From contig NZ_CP046401.1 in NCBI RefSeq assembly GCF_009762775.1, positions 6,026,001-6,090,000 on the forward strand: a stretch of 64,000 bases of DNA, given 5' to 3'. The DNA comes from Maribellus comscasis. Lineage in GTDB: Bacteria > Bacteroidota > Bacteroidia > Bacteroidales > Prolixibacteraceae. The notes beneath the pieces were generated by a model. The model was not told where the DNA came from and did not search any database. It saw only the letters and a program-made list of their open reading frames with translations. Every line of letters begins with the position of its first letter. Position 1 is the stretch's first letter. This document shows positions 9,756 to 17,449 of this stretch, piece by piece. A program made the translations under genes and the position numbers.

Positions 9756-10451
9756 ATGGAAAAGGTTCTCATCATTGAAGACGACAAAGACATTTCCGAA
9801 TTGATATCGATTCACATATCAGATATGAATTTTGAAGTTGACAAGGCTTTTGACGGAAAAACAGGACTGTTAAAGGCCTTAAATAATACTTATAAATTTA
9901 TTTTGCTTGACATTCGTCTTCCGTTTGTCGACGGGTTTGAAATTTGTAAAAAAGTCAGGCAGGAAAAAATTAATACACCGATTTTAATGCTGACTTCCAA
10001 ATCGGAGGAAATAGACAAGGTGTTGGGTCTTGAAATTGGTGCCGACGATTATATAACAAAACCGTTTAGTGTCCGCGAACTAATTGCCCGTGTAAAAGCA
10101 GTGCTTCGTCGTGTGGAAATTTCAAAACAACCACAAGAAGACAACGACAAACAGATAAAAAGCGGGGAACTCTTTATAAACGTGGGGATGCGAATTGTTG
10201 AAATTGATAAAAAAAGAATTGAACTTTCTCCAAAAGAATTTGACCTTTTGGTGTTGCTTGCTTCAAATCCCGGAAAAACGTTTACCCGAATGTCGCTCCT
10301 CAATCAGGTGTGGGGGTATGAATTTGAAGGATTTGAGCACACCGTAAATTCCCACATCAATCGGTTGCGAACAAAAATTGAAACCAATTTAAATCAGCCC
10401 GAATACATTTTGACCACCTGGGGAGTAGGATATAAATTCAGGGAAAATTAA
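9756..10451 (+). CDS. OmpR/PhoB-family response regulator
   Basis: A 231-residue DNA-binding response regulator. The receiver domain fills residues 1-118, with the acidic pocket E8-D9-D10, phosphoacceptor Asp52 (LLDIRLP), the switch Thr80 and conserved Lys102 (ITKPF). The winged-helix effector domain covers about 130-231 and ends in the typical TTWGVGYKF. It would be phosphorylated by the kinase encoded 11 bases downstream. The promoter carries an 11-bp direct-repeat box of the kind bound by this family, and the same box lies before the repeat lipoprotein gene at 12136, so self-control and control of that gene are likely. The environmental signal is unknown. Confidence 0.95.
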   Translation: MEKVLIIEDDKDISELISIHISDMNFEVDKAFDGKTGLLKALNNTYKFILLDIRLPFVDGFEICKKVRQEKINTPILMLTSKSEEIDKVLGLEIGADDYITKPFSVRELIARVKAVLRRVEISKQPQEDNDKQIKSGELFINVGMRIVEIDKKRIELSPKEFDLLVLLASNPGKTFTRMSLLNQVWGYEFEGFEHTVNSHINRLRTKIETNLNQPEYILTTWGVGYKFREN

Positions 10452-10462
10452 TTTTTGGAAAA

Positions 10463-11959
10463 ATGAGTACAAATAAAAACAACAGAGAAACAGATAGACC
10501 GCGGGTTTTTAGCCGGCTTTTCTGGCAGGTATCGGCTATATTTCTATCGGTTCTGGGCGTTTTTGCAGCCATCGCATTGTATATTTCGGTGCAGGCGGCA
10601 AGCAATTATTCAGAAGAAGTGAATCAAAAACTGAACCGCGAGTTGGCAAGCAATATGCTGGATGTTATTACGCCGATGGTTAAGGATAGCATTAATGAGG
10701 AAGCACTGGCTGATATCATGCATTCAATGATGGTGATTAATCCTACTGTAGAAGTATATTTACTGGACAAAGAAGGTACAATTCTGAGCTATGTAGTTCC
10801 GGAGAAGGATGTAAAGCTCGAAAAAGTTTCACTTGTTCCCATTCGGAATTTTTTAAATGATCGTAAACAATCAGTGATTTATGGCAATGACCCGCGCAAC
10901 CCGGGGGAATCTAAAATATTTTCGGCGGCCCGGATTACAGAGGATGATCAGCTACTTGGATATTTATATATCGTTCTGGCCAGTCAGGAATACATTTCGG
11001 CTTCGCATCTCGTTATCGGGAGTTATATTCTGGGGCTTTCTATTCGTTCGGTTGTAGTCATTTTAATCGTAACCGCTTTTATGGGGCTCGTTGCTTTTTG
11101 GTTTTTAACAAAAAAACTAAATGTTATTACCAGTGGAATCCAAAAATTTCGTTCCGGACAGTACAATACAAGAATTCCGGTAAAAGATAAAAATGAGTTG
11201 GATAAGATTGGTTTGGTTTTTAATGAAATGGCTGAAACAATAGAAAAAAATATTGAAGAATTAAAAGGAGTTGATACACTCCGTAAAGAATTGATAAGCA
11301 ATGTGTCTCACGATTTGCGGACACCCGTGGCATCCATTCAGGGATACGCTGAAACCCTTCTGCTAAAAAAAGATGATATTTTAAAAGAAGACAGAGAACG
11401 CTACTTGAAAACGATTGTTAAAAGTAGTGAACGTTTAAAAAAGCTGGTCTCTGAATTATTTGAACTTTCTAAATTGGAATCAAATCAAATAAAACCGGAA
11501 ATGGAAACATTTGTGATTGCTGAGTTGATTTATGACATTGCCAACAAATATCGTATAATTTCACAGAAAAAAGGAGTCAGTATCAATACGGTTTTATCAA
11601 AAGATTTGCCGCTCGTGGAAGCTGATATTTCGCTGCTTGAACGTGCTTTACAAAATCTTATTGACAATGCAATTAAATTTTGCGAGGAGGGAGACACAAT
11701 AAACATTGAAGTAAATACTGAAGAAGTTGGGAAAGTAAGCGTGCAAATTTCAGATTCCGGACAGGGCATAAAACAGGAAGATATTCCGCATATTTTTGAA
11801 CGTTACTATAAGGGACGGGAACATACCGAAAGCACCGGTTTGGGACTTGCTATTGTAAAAAAGATTATGGAGTTGCATCATTCCGATATAAAGGTGTTTA
11901 GCCAATTCGGAAAGGGAACCACATTTTCTTTTCACTTGCCGGTAGCTCAAATTGCATAA
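10463..11959 (+). CDS. membrane sensor histidine kinase
   Basis: The 498-residue partner of the preceding regulator. One membrane helix spans about residues 18-42 and a second about 187-216, enclosing a periplasmic sensor of about 145 residues that matches no domain I can name. A HAMP segment (about 215-267) leads to the dimerisation domain with the phosphorylated His283 (ISNVSHDLRTPV), and the ATP-binding domain shows LIDNAIKF, DSGQGI and STGLGLAIV. Its start lies 11 bases after the regulator's stop. A strong terminator follows, so this is a two-gene operon. The lack of a PAS domain differs from classical PhoR. Confidence 0.95.
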   Translation: MSTNKNNRETDRPRVFSRLFWQVSAIFLSVLGVFAAIALYISVQAASNYSEEVNQKLNRELASNMLDVITPMVKDSINEEALADIMHSMMVINPTVEVYLLDKEGTILSYVVPEKDVKLEKVSLVPIRNFLNDRKQSVIYGNDPRNPGESKIFSAARITEDDQLLGYLYIVLASQEYISASHLVIGSYILGLSIRSVVVILIVTAFMGLVAFWFLTKKLNVITSGIQKFRSGQYNTRIPVKDKNELDKIGLVFNEMAETIEKNIEELKGVDTLRKELISNVSHDLRTPVASIQGYAETLLLKKDDILKEDRERYLKTIVKSSERLKKLVSELFELSKLESNQIKPEMETFVIAELIYDIANKYRIISQKKGVSINTVLSKDLPLVEADISLLERALQNLIDNAIKFCEEGDTINIEVNTEEVGKVSVQISDSGQGIKQEDIPHIFERYYKGREHTESTGLGLAIVKKIMELHHSDIKVFSQFGKGTTFSFHLPVAQIA

Positions 11960-11983
11960 CGTAATTTGTCGAGTTTATTTGAT

Positions 11984-12018
11984 AAAGAGAAGACTTTGAG
12001 GTCTTCTCTTTTTTTTTT
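11984..12018 (+). terminator. Rho-independent terminator after the two-component operon
   Basis: A perfect 11-bp stem, AAAGAGAAGAC (11984-11994) with GTCTTCTCTTT (12001-12011), has a 6-base loop and is followed by a long T run to 12018. Confidence 0.9.
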
Positions 12019-12073
12019 GTTGTTGTGTAATAGTTTGAAATTCAGTTGTTAAAACTTTATAAAAGCTTGAAGC

Positions 12074-12111
12074 TTTTGTGATACTTGTGTGATACTTTAG
12101 GCGGATCTTTG
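12074..12111 (+). promoter_or_regulatory. Second copy of the two-component box with -7-like element
   Basis: The block 12074-12093 matches 9694-9713 at 19 of 20 bases, again with TGTGAT repeated at an 11-bp interval (12077 and 12088). Ten bases further is GATCTTTG (12104-12111), one mismatch from TAnnTTTG, and the ATG at 12136 follows after 24 bases. All three distances equal those of the first copy, while the bases between are unrelated. Confidence 0.7.
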
Positions 12112-12135
12112 AATCGTAACCAAAATAGTATTACC

Positions 12136-13956
12136 ATGAAAATGAAATTATTTATCACACTAATTGGATTTTTGGCTGTATTCGCAGCCTGTGAGAAAGA
12201 CGATGACATGATGCCCGAGCCGGGGCCAACGCCGGTAGATCCAAACACGGCAGAAAAAGCAGTGATTGACAGATTTAGTGCAGAAGCAGGACATTTAATG
12301 GTTCGGGATGGATCCAACGGTCTTCCGGAATCAAATCAGGCGATTGATTTTGATCAGGGACCGTTTATTACCCAGGGAATAGGACCGGGAGGCGAAGTTG
12401 TTAAATATTACAATTTCGATATTCAACCTGTAAAAGCAGCTCCTATTTATGCTCTTTTCAGGGAAGGAGAAAGCTCTCCTGTCTCGGGACAATTAAACAT
12501 TATCGATGTAATTCCGGGCGATGAGGGCTACAACGATTTCTGGCATGTTAATAAAGTAACTGTACCAACGGATTATGTCGCCAATACGATTACCAGTATT
12601 CAGGAGATAACGGACATGGACTATCCGGTGGAACGTACAAATATTGTTGTTAATTGTCCGGTGGTTCCTGAAGGATCAACAGCTTCCATGCGTTTTAATT
12701 CCAGCGAACCTAAAGGTTTAATAAATGGCTGGTATAAAGGAAAACTGGTTTTCTATTTCACTTTCGAAGAAAAGATGTTAACAGTTGATTTGCCATCAAG
12801 TGGCCAGCCTGATGTTCCGGTTTCAGATATTCTGGTCACATTCAACATTAATCCTGATATGGAAGGTGGTGGCCCGCCATCGGGTTTTGTAACTGAAGGG
12901 ATGACCATGCAAACCCATAATGTTGTTCAAACTATTCCAACCGATGCAGGTTATTCTCCACTGTGGGACGTGGATGTTTATGACAACATGGATTTTAATA
13001 TGGTTTACGACTGGATGAGTGCTTCGAACGCAAATGTATTGGCAATGGGGGTAGCACTCGTAAATTGCCCTGTTGTTTCTGTGGAAGAAGGGAATTTACC
13101 TGTGGACCCGGATATGGCTTCAAAAGCTTCTATCGACCGGTTTAGCGCAGAGGCCGGACATCTCATGGTTCGGGACGATATGAATGGTTTACCGGCAGCA
13201 AATGAACCAGTTAATTTTGACCAGGGGCCCTTTATTACAAAAGGTCTGGGGCCAAACGGAGAAAAAGTACAGTACTATAATTTTGACGTGATGCCGCTAA
13301 AATCAGCACCTATTTATGTTTTGTTTAAGGAAGGGGAATCGACACCGGTAGAAGGACAGTTGAATATTATTGATGTTATCCCGGGAGACGAAGGATATAG
13401 TGATTTCTGGCATGTTCATAAAGTTACAGTCCCTGATTATTACAGGGCAAATACTGTTACAAGCCTGGCTGAGTTGACGGCAATGGGATATCCAAATGAG
13501 CGAACAAACCTGATTGTAAACTGCCCGGTGGTTCCCGATGGTTCAACAGCGGAACTGCGCTACAAACCTGAAAATACAAATGGTTTAATTCGCGGGTGGT
13601 ACAAAGATATGGTTGTTACTTATTTCGATTTTTCTGAAAAGACTTTAACGGTCGAGTTGCCTGATGAGGGACACCCCAATGCTCCTGTGTCCGACATTTT
13701 GGTTACTTTCAATATCAATCCGGACATGGAAGGCGGTGGCCCTCCTTCAGGTTTTGTAACCGAAATGGGAACCGATCAAACACATAATGTGGTTCAAACC
13801 ATTCCGGAAGATGATATGTATTCACCATTATGGAATGTGAATGTATATGATAACGCCGATTTTGATATGGTAAGTAACTGGATGAGCGCCATGAGTGCAA
13901 ATATTTTAGGAACCGGTGTTGCACTGGTAAACTGCCCGATAGTTACGGTTGAATAA
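12136..13956 (+). CDS. lipoprotein of two tandem 289-residue repeats, function unknown
   Basis: A 606-residue exported lipoprotein (FLAVFAAC, Cys19) followed by an acidic linker. I do not recognise the family. Two homologous repeats cover residues 34-322 and 323-606, sharing blocks such as RFSAEAGHLMVRD, FDQGPFIT, GQLNIIDVIPGDEGY and NINPDMEGGGPPSGFVTE. Inside each repeat a half-repeat is visible, ending each time in VNCPVV or VNCPIV, so the protein has four related units. A TTG start at 12085 is open in frame but would lie inside the regulatory box; the ATG at 12136 starts a clean signal peptide. It is the only gene in its transcript, with a box before it matching that of the adjacent two-component system and a strong terminator after it. 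Confidence 0.85.
   Translation: MKMKLFITLIGFLAVFAACEKDDDMMPEPGPTPVDPNTAEKAVIDRFSAEAGHLMVRDGSNGLPESNQAIDFDQGPFITQGIGPGGEVVKYYNFDIQPVKAAPIYALFREGESSPVSGQLNIIDVIPGDEGYNDFWHVNKVTVPTDYVANTITSIQEITDMDYPVERTNIVVNCPVVPEGSTASMRFNSSEPKGLINGWYKGKLVFYFTFEEKMLTVDLPSSGQPDVPVSDILVTFNINPDMEGGGPPSGFVTEGMTMQTHNVVQTIPTDAGYSPLWDVDVYDNMDFNMVYDWMSASNANVLAMGVALVNCPVVSVEEGNLPVDPDMASKASIDRFSAEAGHLMVRDDMNGLPAANEPVNFDQGPFITKGLGPNGEKVQYYNFDVMPLKSAPIYVLFKEGESTPVEGQLNIIDVIPGDEGYSDFWHVHKVTVPDYYRANTVTSLAELTAMGYPNERTNLIVNCPVVPDGSTAELRYKPENTNGLIRGWYKDMVVTYFDFSEKTLTVELPDEGHPNAPVSDILVTFNINPDMEGGGPPSGFVTEMGTDQTHNVVQTIPEDDMYSPLWNVNVYDNADFDMVSNWMSAMSANILGTGVALVNCPIVTVE
12235..13956 (+). repeat. 867-bp in-frame tandem duplication inside the lipoprotein gene
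   Basis: Copy 1 runs 12235-13101 and copy 2 13102-13956. The encoded units keep most glycine, proline and aromatic positions but codons have diverged, so the duplication is old and kept by selection rather than a fresh expansion. Confidence 0.85.
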
Positions 13957-13992
13957 CAGACTGATTCATTAGAATAATACGCAATATTTTTT

Positions 13993-14030
13993 GAGGGAGC
14001 GACTGGTCTGCCGGTTATCTCCCTCTTTTT
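13993..14030 (+). terminator. Rho-independent terminator after the repeat lipoprotein
   Basis: GAGGGAG (13993-13999) pairs with CTCCCTC (14019-14025), with an inner ACTGG/CCGGT helix, and a T run follows. Confidence 0.85.
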
Positions 14031-14142
14031 CTATTTATATGGCAGATATAATAAAAGAAAGAGATAGACGATTTGTTTGCTGAAGAAAAATATTACCTGA
14101 AATAAAATGTAAACTGGAAATAAAGAGTGTTCAGTTTAAAAT

Positions 14143-14859
14143 TTAAATCCAGCCCCTCAGCTTATAATACGTGAGAGCTGCAAACTCGCGTGCAATCAGA
14201 ATTTCATATTTCAAATGGTTCCAGAGCTGATAGCGCACCGAGATACTTTGTCCCACATCGGGTACAAACAATTTGTTTCCACCCAGTTCATCATCTTTAA
14301 ACGAAAGATCGGCCTCGGTTGCATTTTCAAAAGCCGGAAGTGCATTCACTTTTTCAAAACCTGCTTTTCTGAAACAAAGCACAGCACGCCGCATATGTTC
14401 CGGCGATGATACCAGTAATACAGGGTTTTGCATTTTAATTATTCTTTGGCAATTCATCGCCTGCGCCCGGGTGTTGGTTCCTTTATCTTCAAATGAAATG
14501 CGTATGTTTTTAACTCCCCTCAGTTCCAATTCTTTTTGCATTAAAACAGGCGTACTTAAACTATCTGCCAGATCACCGGGCATAGCAATTACAATGCCGG
14601 CTTTCGGGAAACTTTTAGCAGCCTTTTCAACATACCAGCTGCGCATTAGGTTCGACTCACTGGGCATTCCGCCACCACCAAGTAAAACAATGGTTTTGGG
14701 TTCCTCCTTTAACTCTGACTTGCTTGTTCCCAGCCAATGGAATCCCCAAAATGGAAGAGTTGTAAACGCAAGTAGTAAACATAAAGAGAAGAAAATACCA
14801 ATCAATACCAATAAATTTCGAAGTATCCTTAAAAAATAGATATTTTTGATTTTTGCCAT
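14143..14859 (-). CDS. YdcF-family (DUF218) membrane-anchored protein
   Basis: A 238-residue protein with one N-terminal membrane helix (about residues 11-34) and a soluble DUF218/YdcF domain. Family marks are IVLLGGGGM, DKGTNTRAQAMNC and LLVSSPEHMRRAVLCF. E. coli relatives (YdcF, ElyC/YcbC, SanA) are tied to envelope and peptidoglycan precursor homeostasis or bind S-adenosylmethionine; which of these applies here is open. It is divergent from the AmgK-like/RapZ fusion gene, whose product may act in cell-wall sugar recycling, a suggestive but unproven link. Confidence 0.85.
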   Translation of the reverse strand: MAKIKNIYFLRILRNLLVLIGIFFSLCLLLAFTTLPFWGFHWLGTSKSELKEEPKTIVLLGGGGMPSESNLMRSWYVEKAAKSFPKAGIVIAMPGDLADSLSTPVLMQKELELRGVKNIRISFEDKGTNTRAQAMNCQRIIKMQNPVLLVSSPEHMRRAVLCFRKAGFEKVNALPAFENATEADLSFKDDELGGNKLFVPDVGQSISVRYQLWNHLKYEILIAREFAALTYYKLRGWI

Positions 14860-14908
14860 AATTTTGCAGAAAGCATAAAAATACGTTTAATCTTTTAAAT
14901 TTTAGCAT

Positions 14909-16333
14909 TTGAAAACATCAGATAAAAACGAAATAATTCAACTTTTTGAACATCACTTTAATGAAAAGGTGGAAACTTTTGAAATGTTGCCGCCGTCGGG
15001 TTCCTATCGCGAATATTGCCGTTTGCAAAATAAAAACAGAACAGTAATCGGCGCTTTTAACTCCGATGTAAAGGAAAACACTGCCTTTCTTTCGTTTACA
15101 AATCATTTTTTGACAAAGGATTTGCCGGTTCCCGAAATTTATGCCGTAAGTTCCGATCTTAAGAAATATCTTCTCAGAGATTTGGGAGATACCACTCTAT
15201 TTGATTTTTTAAGTAAAACCCGTGAATCCGAAGGATTTTCAAAAAATATTATTTCCGAATATAAAAAGGTTTTAAAGGTTCTCCCCAAACTGCAGGTGGT
15301 TGCCGGAAAAGAATTGGATTATTCAGTTTGTTACCCGCGGGCTGCCTTCGACAGTCAGAGTATGATGTGGGACTTGAATTATTTTAAGTACTATTTTTTG
15401 AAACTGGCACAAATTCCTTTTGACGAACAAGCTCTTGAAGACGATTTTCAGACTTTTAGTGAATATTTGCTCAGCGCAGATTCAAACTATTTTTTGTATC
15501 GTGATTTTCAGTCGCGTAACGTTATGTTGAAAGATAGTAAAGTATTTTTTATCGATTACCAGGGAGGAAGACGTGGCGCGCTGCAGTATGATTTAGCTTC
15601 TCTTTTGTACGACGGAAAAGCAGATATTCCGCAAAGTGTGCGTAAAGAGCTTTTTGACTTTTACCTTGAAGAATTGCAGAAATATCTCCCTGTGAATAAA
15701 AAGGAGTTTACGGCATATTTTCGGGGATTTGTTTTGATTCGTATCATGCAAGCGATGGGGGCTTATGGTTTTCGGGGTTTTTATGAAAAGAAAGAGCATT
15801 TTCTAAAAAGTATTCCTTATGCATTAAAAAACCTTGAATTTTTACTGGAAGACCTTGATTTACCTGTTGAAATTCCTGAGCTGACCAAAGTATTAAAGTT
15901 GCTTACAAAATCGGAGGTTTTAAAAGAAATTGGGCAGATAAAAAGTAATTTAACGATTCGCATCACAAGTTTTTCCTATAAAAAAGGGATTCCTGCCGAT
16001 CCTTCAGGCAATGGTGGCGGTTTTGTTTTTGACTGCAGAGCTATCAATAATCCGGGGCGCCACCAGGAATACAAACAACTTACCGGCAAAGATTTGGAAG
16101 TACAAAAGTTTTTGGAAGAGAAATCGGAAGTCAATATTTTTCTTGATTCAGTAAAGGCTTTGGTTGATCAAACGGTGAAAGTGTATTTGGAAAGAGGTTT
16201 TTCACATTTGTCAATAAATTTTGGCTGTACCGGTGGCCAGCATCGTTCGGTTTACTCCGCTGAAAAACTAGCTGAATATATACAAAACAATTACCCCGTA
16301 AGCGTTGTTCTTATTCACCGTGAACAACAGTAA
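14909..16333 (+). CDS. AmgK-like sugar kinase fused to RapZ C-terminal domain
   Basis: A 474-residue two-domain protein. Residues 1-330 are an aminoglycoside-phosphotransferase-like kinase with LYRDFQSRNVML and FFIDYQGGRRG as catalytic loop and metal-binding motif; this matches the AmgK group that phosphorylates N-acetylmuramic acid or GlcNAc at the anomeric position in cell-wall recycling. Residues about 345-474 match the C-terminal domain of RapZ (ITSFSYKKGIP, FDCRAINNPGR, FGCTGGQHRSVYSAEKLA), which binds glucosamine-6-phosphate in E. coli; the RapZ P-loop half is absent. The start is TTG: no in-frame ATG occurs before residue 25, inside the domain. The usual MurU-type nucleotidyltransferase partner is not adjacent. 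A 47-codon gene follows 11 bases later. Confidence 0.88.
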   Translation: MKTSDKNEIIQLFEHHFNEKVETFEMLPPSGSYREYCRLQNKNRTVIGAFNSDVKENTAFLSFTNHFLTKDLPVPEIYAVSSDLKKYLLRDLGDTTLFDFLSKTRESEGFSKNIISEYKKVLKVLPKLQVVAGKELDYSVCYPRAAFDSQSMMWDLNYFKYYFLKLAQIPFDEQALEDDFQTFSEYLLSADSNYFLYRDFQSRNVMLKDSKVFFIDYQGGRRGALQYDLASLLYDGKADIPQSVRKELFDFYLEELQKYLPVNKKEFTAYFRGFVLIRIMQAMGAYGFRGFYEKKEHFLKSIPYALKNLEFLLEDLDLPVEIPELTKVLKLLTKSEVLKEIGQIKSNLTIRITSFSYKKGIPADPSGNGGGFVFDCRAINNPGRHQEYKQLTGKDLEVQKFLEEKSEVNIFLDSVKALVDQTVKVYLERGFSHLSINFGCTGGQHRSVYSAEKLAEYIQNNYPVSVVLIHREQQ

Positions 16334-16344
16334 CAGTTATAGAT

Positions 16345-16488
16345 ATGGGGAAAGTTGCCTGTAAAATAAAAGACTTTAAAGACAAGGAAAATCCAAAATA
16401 CGAATGTAAAAAATGCGGGGCCAAAGTAAAAAAAGAAGAAAAAGTATGTAAACCCGGGAAGATTAAAATTAAATCATACAAAGAATAA
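16345..16488 (+). CDS. 47-residue lysine-rich protein with CxxC motif
   Basis: A tiny open frame of 47 codons beginning with ATG 11 bases after the kinase/RapZ stop. The product has about one third lysine and four cysteines: Cys6, a CKKC pair at 21-24 in YECKKCGAKVKKEEK, and Cys36. This looks like half of a zinc ribbon. Short basic proteins of this style occur in Bacteroidota but I cannot name the family. Coding status rests on the ordered cysteines and the position in a likely operon. Confidence 0.6.
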   Translation: MGKVACKIKDFKDKENPKYECKKCGAKVKKEEKVCKPGKIKIKSYKE

Positions 16489-16582
16489 GAGCTATTTTTT
16501 TGAATTTTGTGATTTGTACTTTGGTTTTTATCGTTTCTGTTTTTTATTTTCGCGGAAAAATTTCAATAATAAAATCTGAAAC

Positions 16583-17293
16583 ATGGGAAGAGCATTTGAA
16601 TATCGCCGGGCAGCGAAAGAGAAACGCTGGGACAAAATGTCGAGAATTTTTCCTAAACTCTCGAAAAAAATTACCATTGCAGCCAAGGAAGGAGGGGCCG
16701 ACCCGGATTTGAATGCTACTTTGCGTACAGCTATCTTAAATGCAAAGGCGCAAAACATGCCAAAATCAAACATCGATGCAGCGATAAAAAGAGCATCGGG
16801 AAAGGATGCGGCAAATTATTCAGAAGTAAACTACGAGGGAAAAGGTCCGCACGGAGTTTTGGTTTTTGTGGAATGTGCCACCGATAATACAACCCGTACG
16901 GTTGCCAATGTAAAAAGTTATTTTAACAAAGCTGGCGGAGGTTTGGTGCCAACCGGGTCGCTTGAATTTATGTTTTCAAGAAAAGCAGTTTTTGAGTTTG
17001 AAAAACCGGAAGGTATGGATGTGGAAGAACTGGAACTTGAATTGATTGACGCCGGATTGGAAGAGATTGAGGAAAACGAAGGGGAATACTATACCTACGC
17101 CGATTATACCAGTTTTGGAGATATGGCACATGCACTTGACAATTTAAATATAGAAGTGAAAAAAGCCAACCTGAAACGTTTTGCGAACGATCCGGTTGAA
17201 TTCTCGGAAGAACAACTGGAAGAGATAGAAAAGATGCTTGATAAACTGGAAGAAGATGATGATGTTCAGGCTGTTTACACAAATATCGCATAG
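16583..17293 (+). CDS. yebC: YebC/PmpR-family translation/transcription factor
   Basis: A 236-residue cytoplasmic protein of the YebC/TACO1 family. The N-terminus [20 protein letters not shown] corresponds to the family's basic start, and [34 protein letters not shown] and [13 protein letters not shown] are signature blocks. The C-terminus is acidic. Family members have been described as DNA-binding regulators and, more recently, as ribosome-associated factors that ease translation of proline stretches. Length is normal. A terminator follows at 17318. Base composition does not differ from its neighbours. Confidence 0.95.
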   Translation: MGRAFEYRRAAKEKRWDKMSRIFPKLSKKITIAAKEGGADPDLNATLRTAILNAKAQNMPKSNIDAAIKRASGKDAANYSEVNYEGKGPHGVLVFVECATDNTTRTVANVKSYFNKAGGGLVPTGSLEFMFSRKAVFEFEKPEGMDVEELELELIDAGLEEIEENEGEYYTYADYTSFGDMAHALDNLNIEVKKANLKRFANDPVEFSEEQLEEIEKMLDKLEEDDDVQAVYTNIA

Positions 17294-17317
17294 AAGATAA
17301 AAACATTCAATATTTTT

Positions 17318-17342
17318 AAAGGGCATTAAAAGCCCTTTTTTT
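17318..17342 (+). terminator. Rho-independent terminator after yebC
   Basis: AAAGGGC (17318-17324) and GCCCTTT (17332-17338) form a 7-bp stem with a 7-base loop, followed by Ts. Confidence 0.85.
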
Positions 17343-17449
17343 GTTTCCCTGTCAAATACCTTTTTTTGCCCCTTAAATTGCTTTCGTTCATCTAAAAAAT
17401 AAATGGTTTTCGTATTGATTGGTTATTTTTACCTTAAACCACATTTATT

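Noticed and set aside
12085..12135. TTG start extending the repeat lipoprotein by 17 residues
   Set aside because: It lies inside the 11-bp direct-repeat box and -7 region and would spoil the signal peptide.
14273..14839. 188-codon plus-strand frame over the YdcF gene
   Set aside because: Antisense to a clear family member; no start context or motifs.
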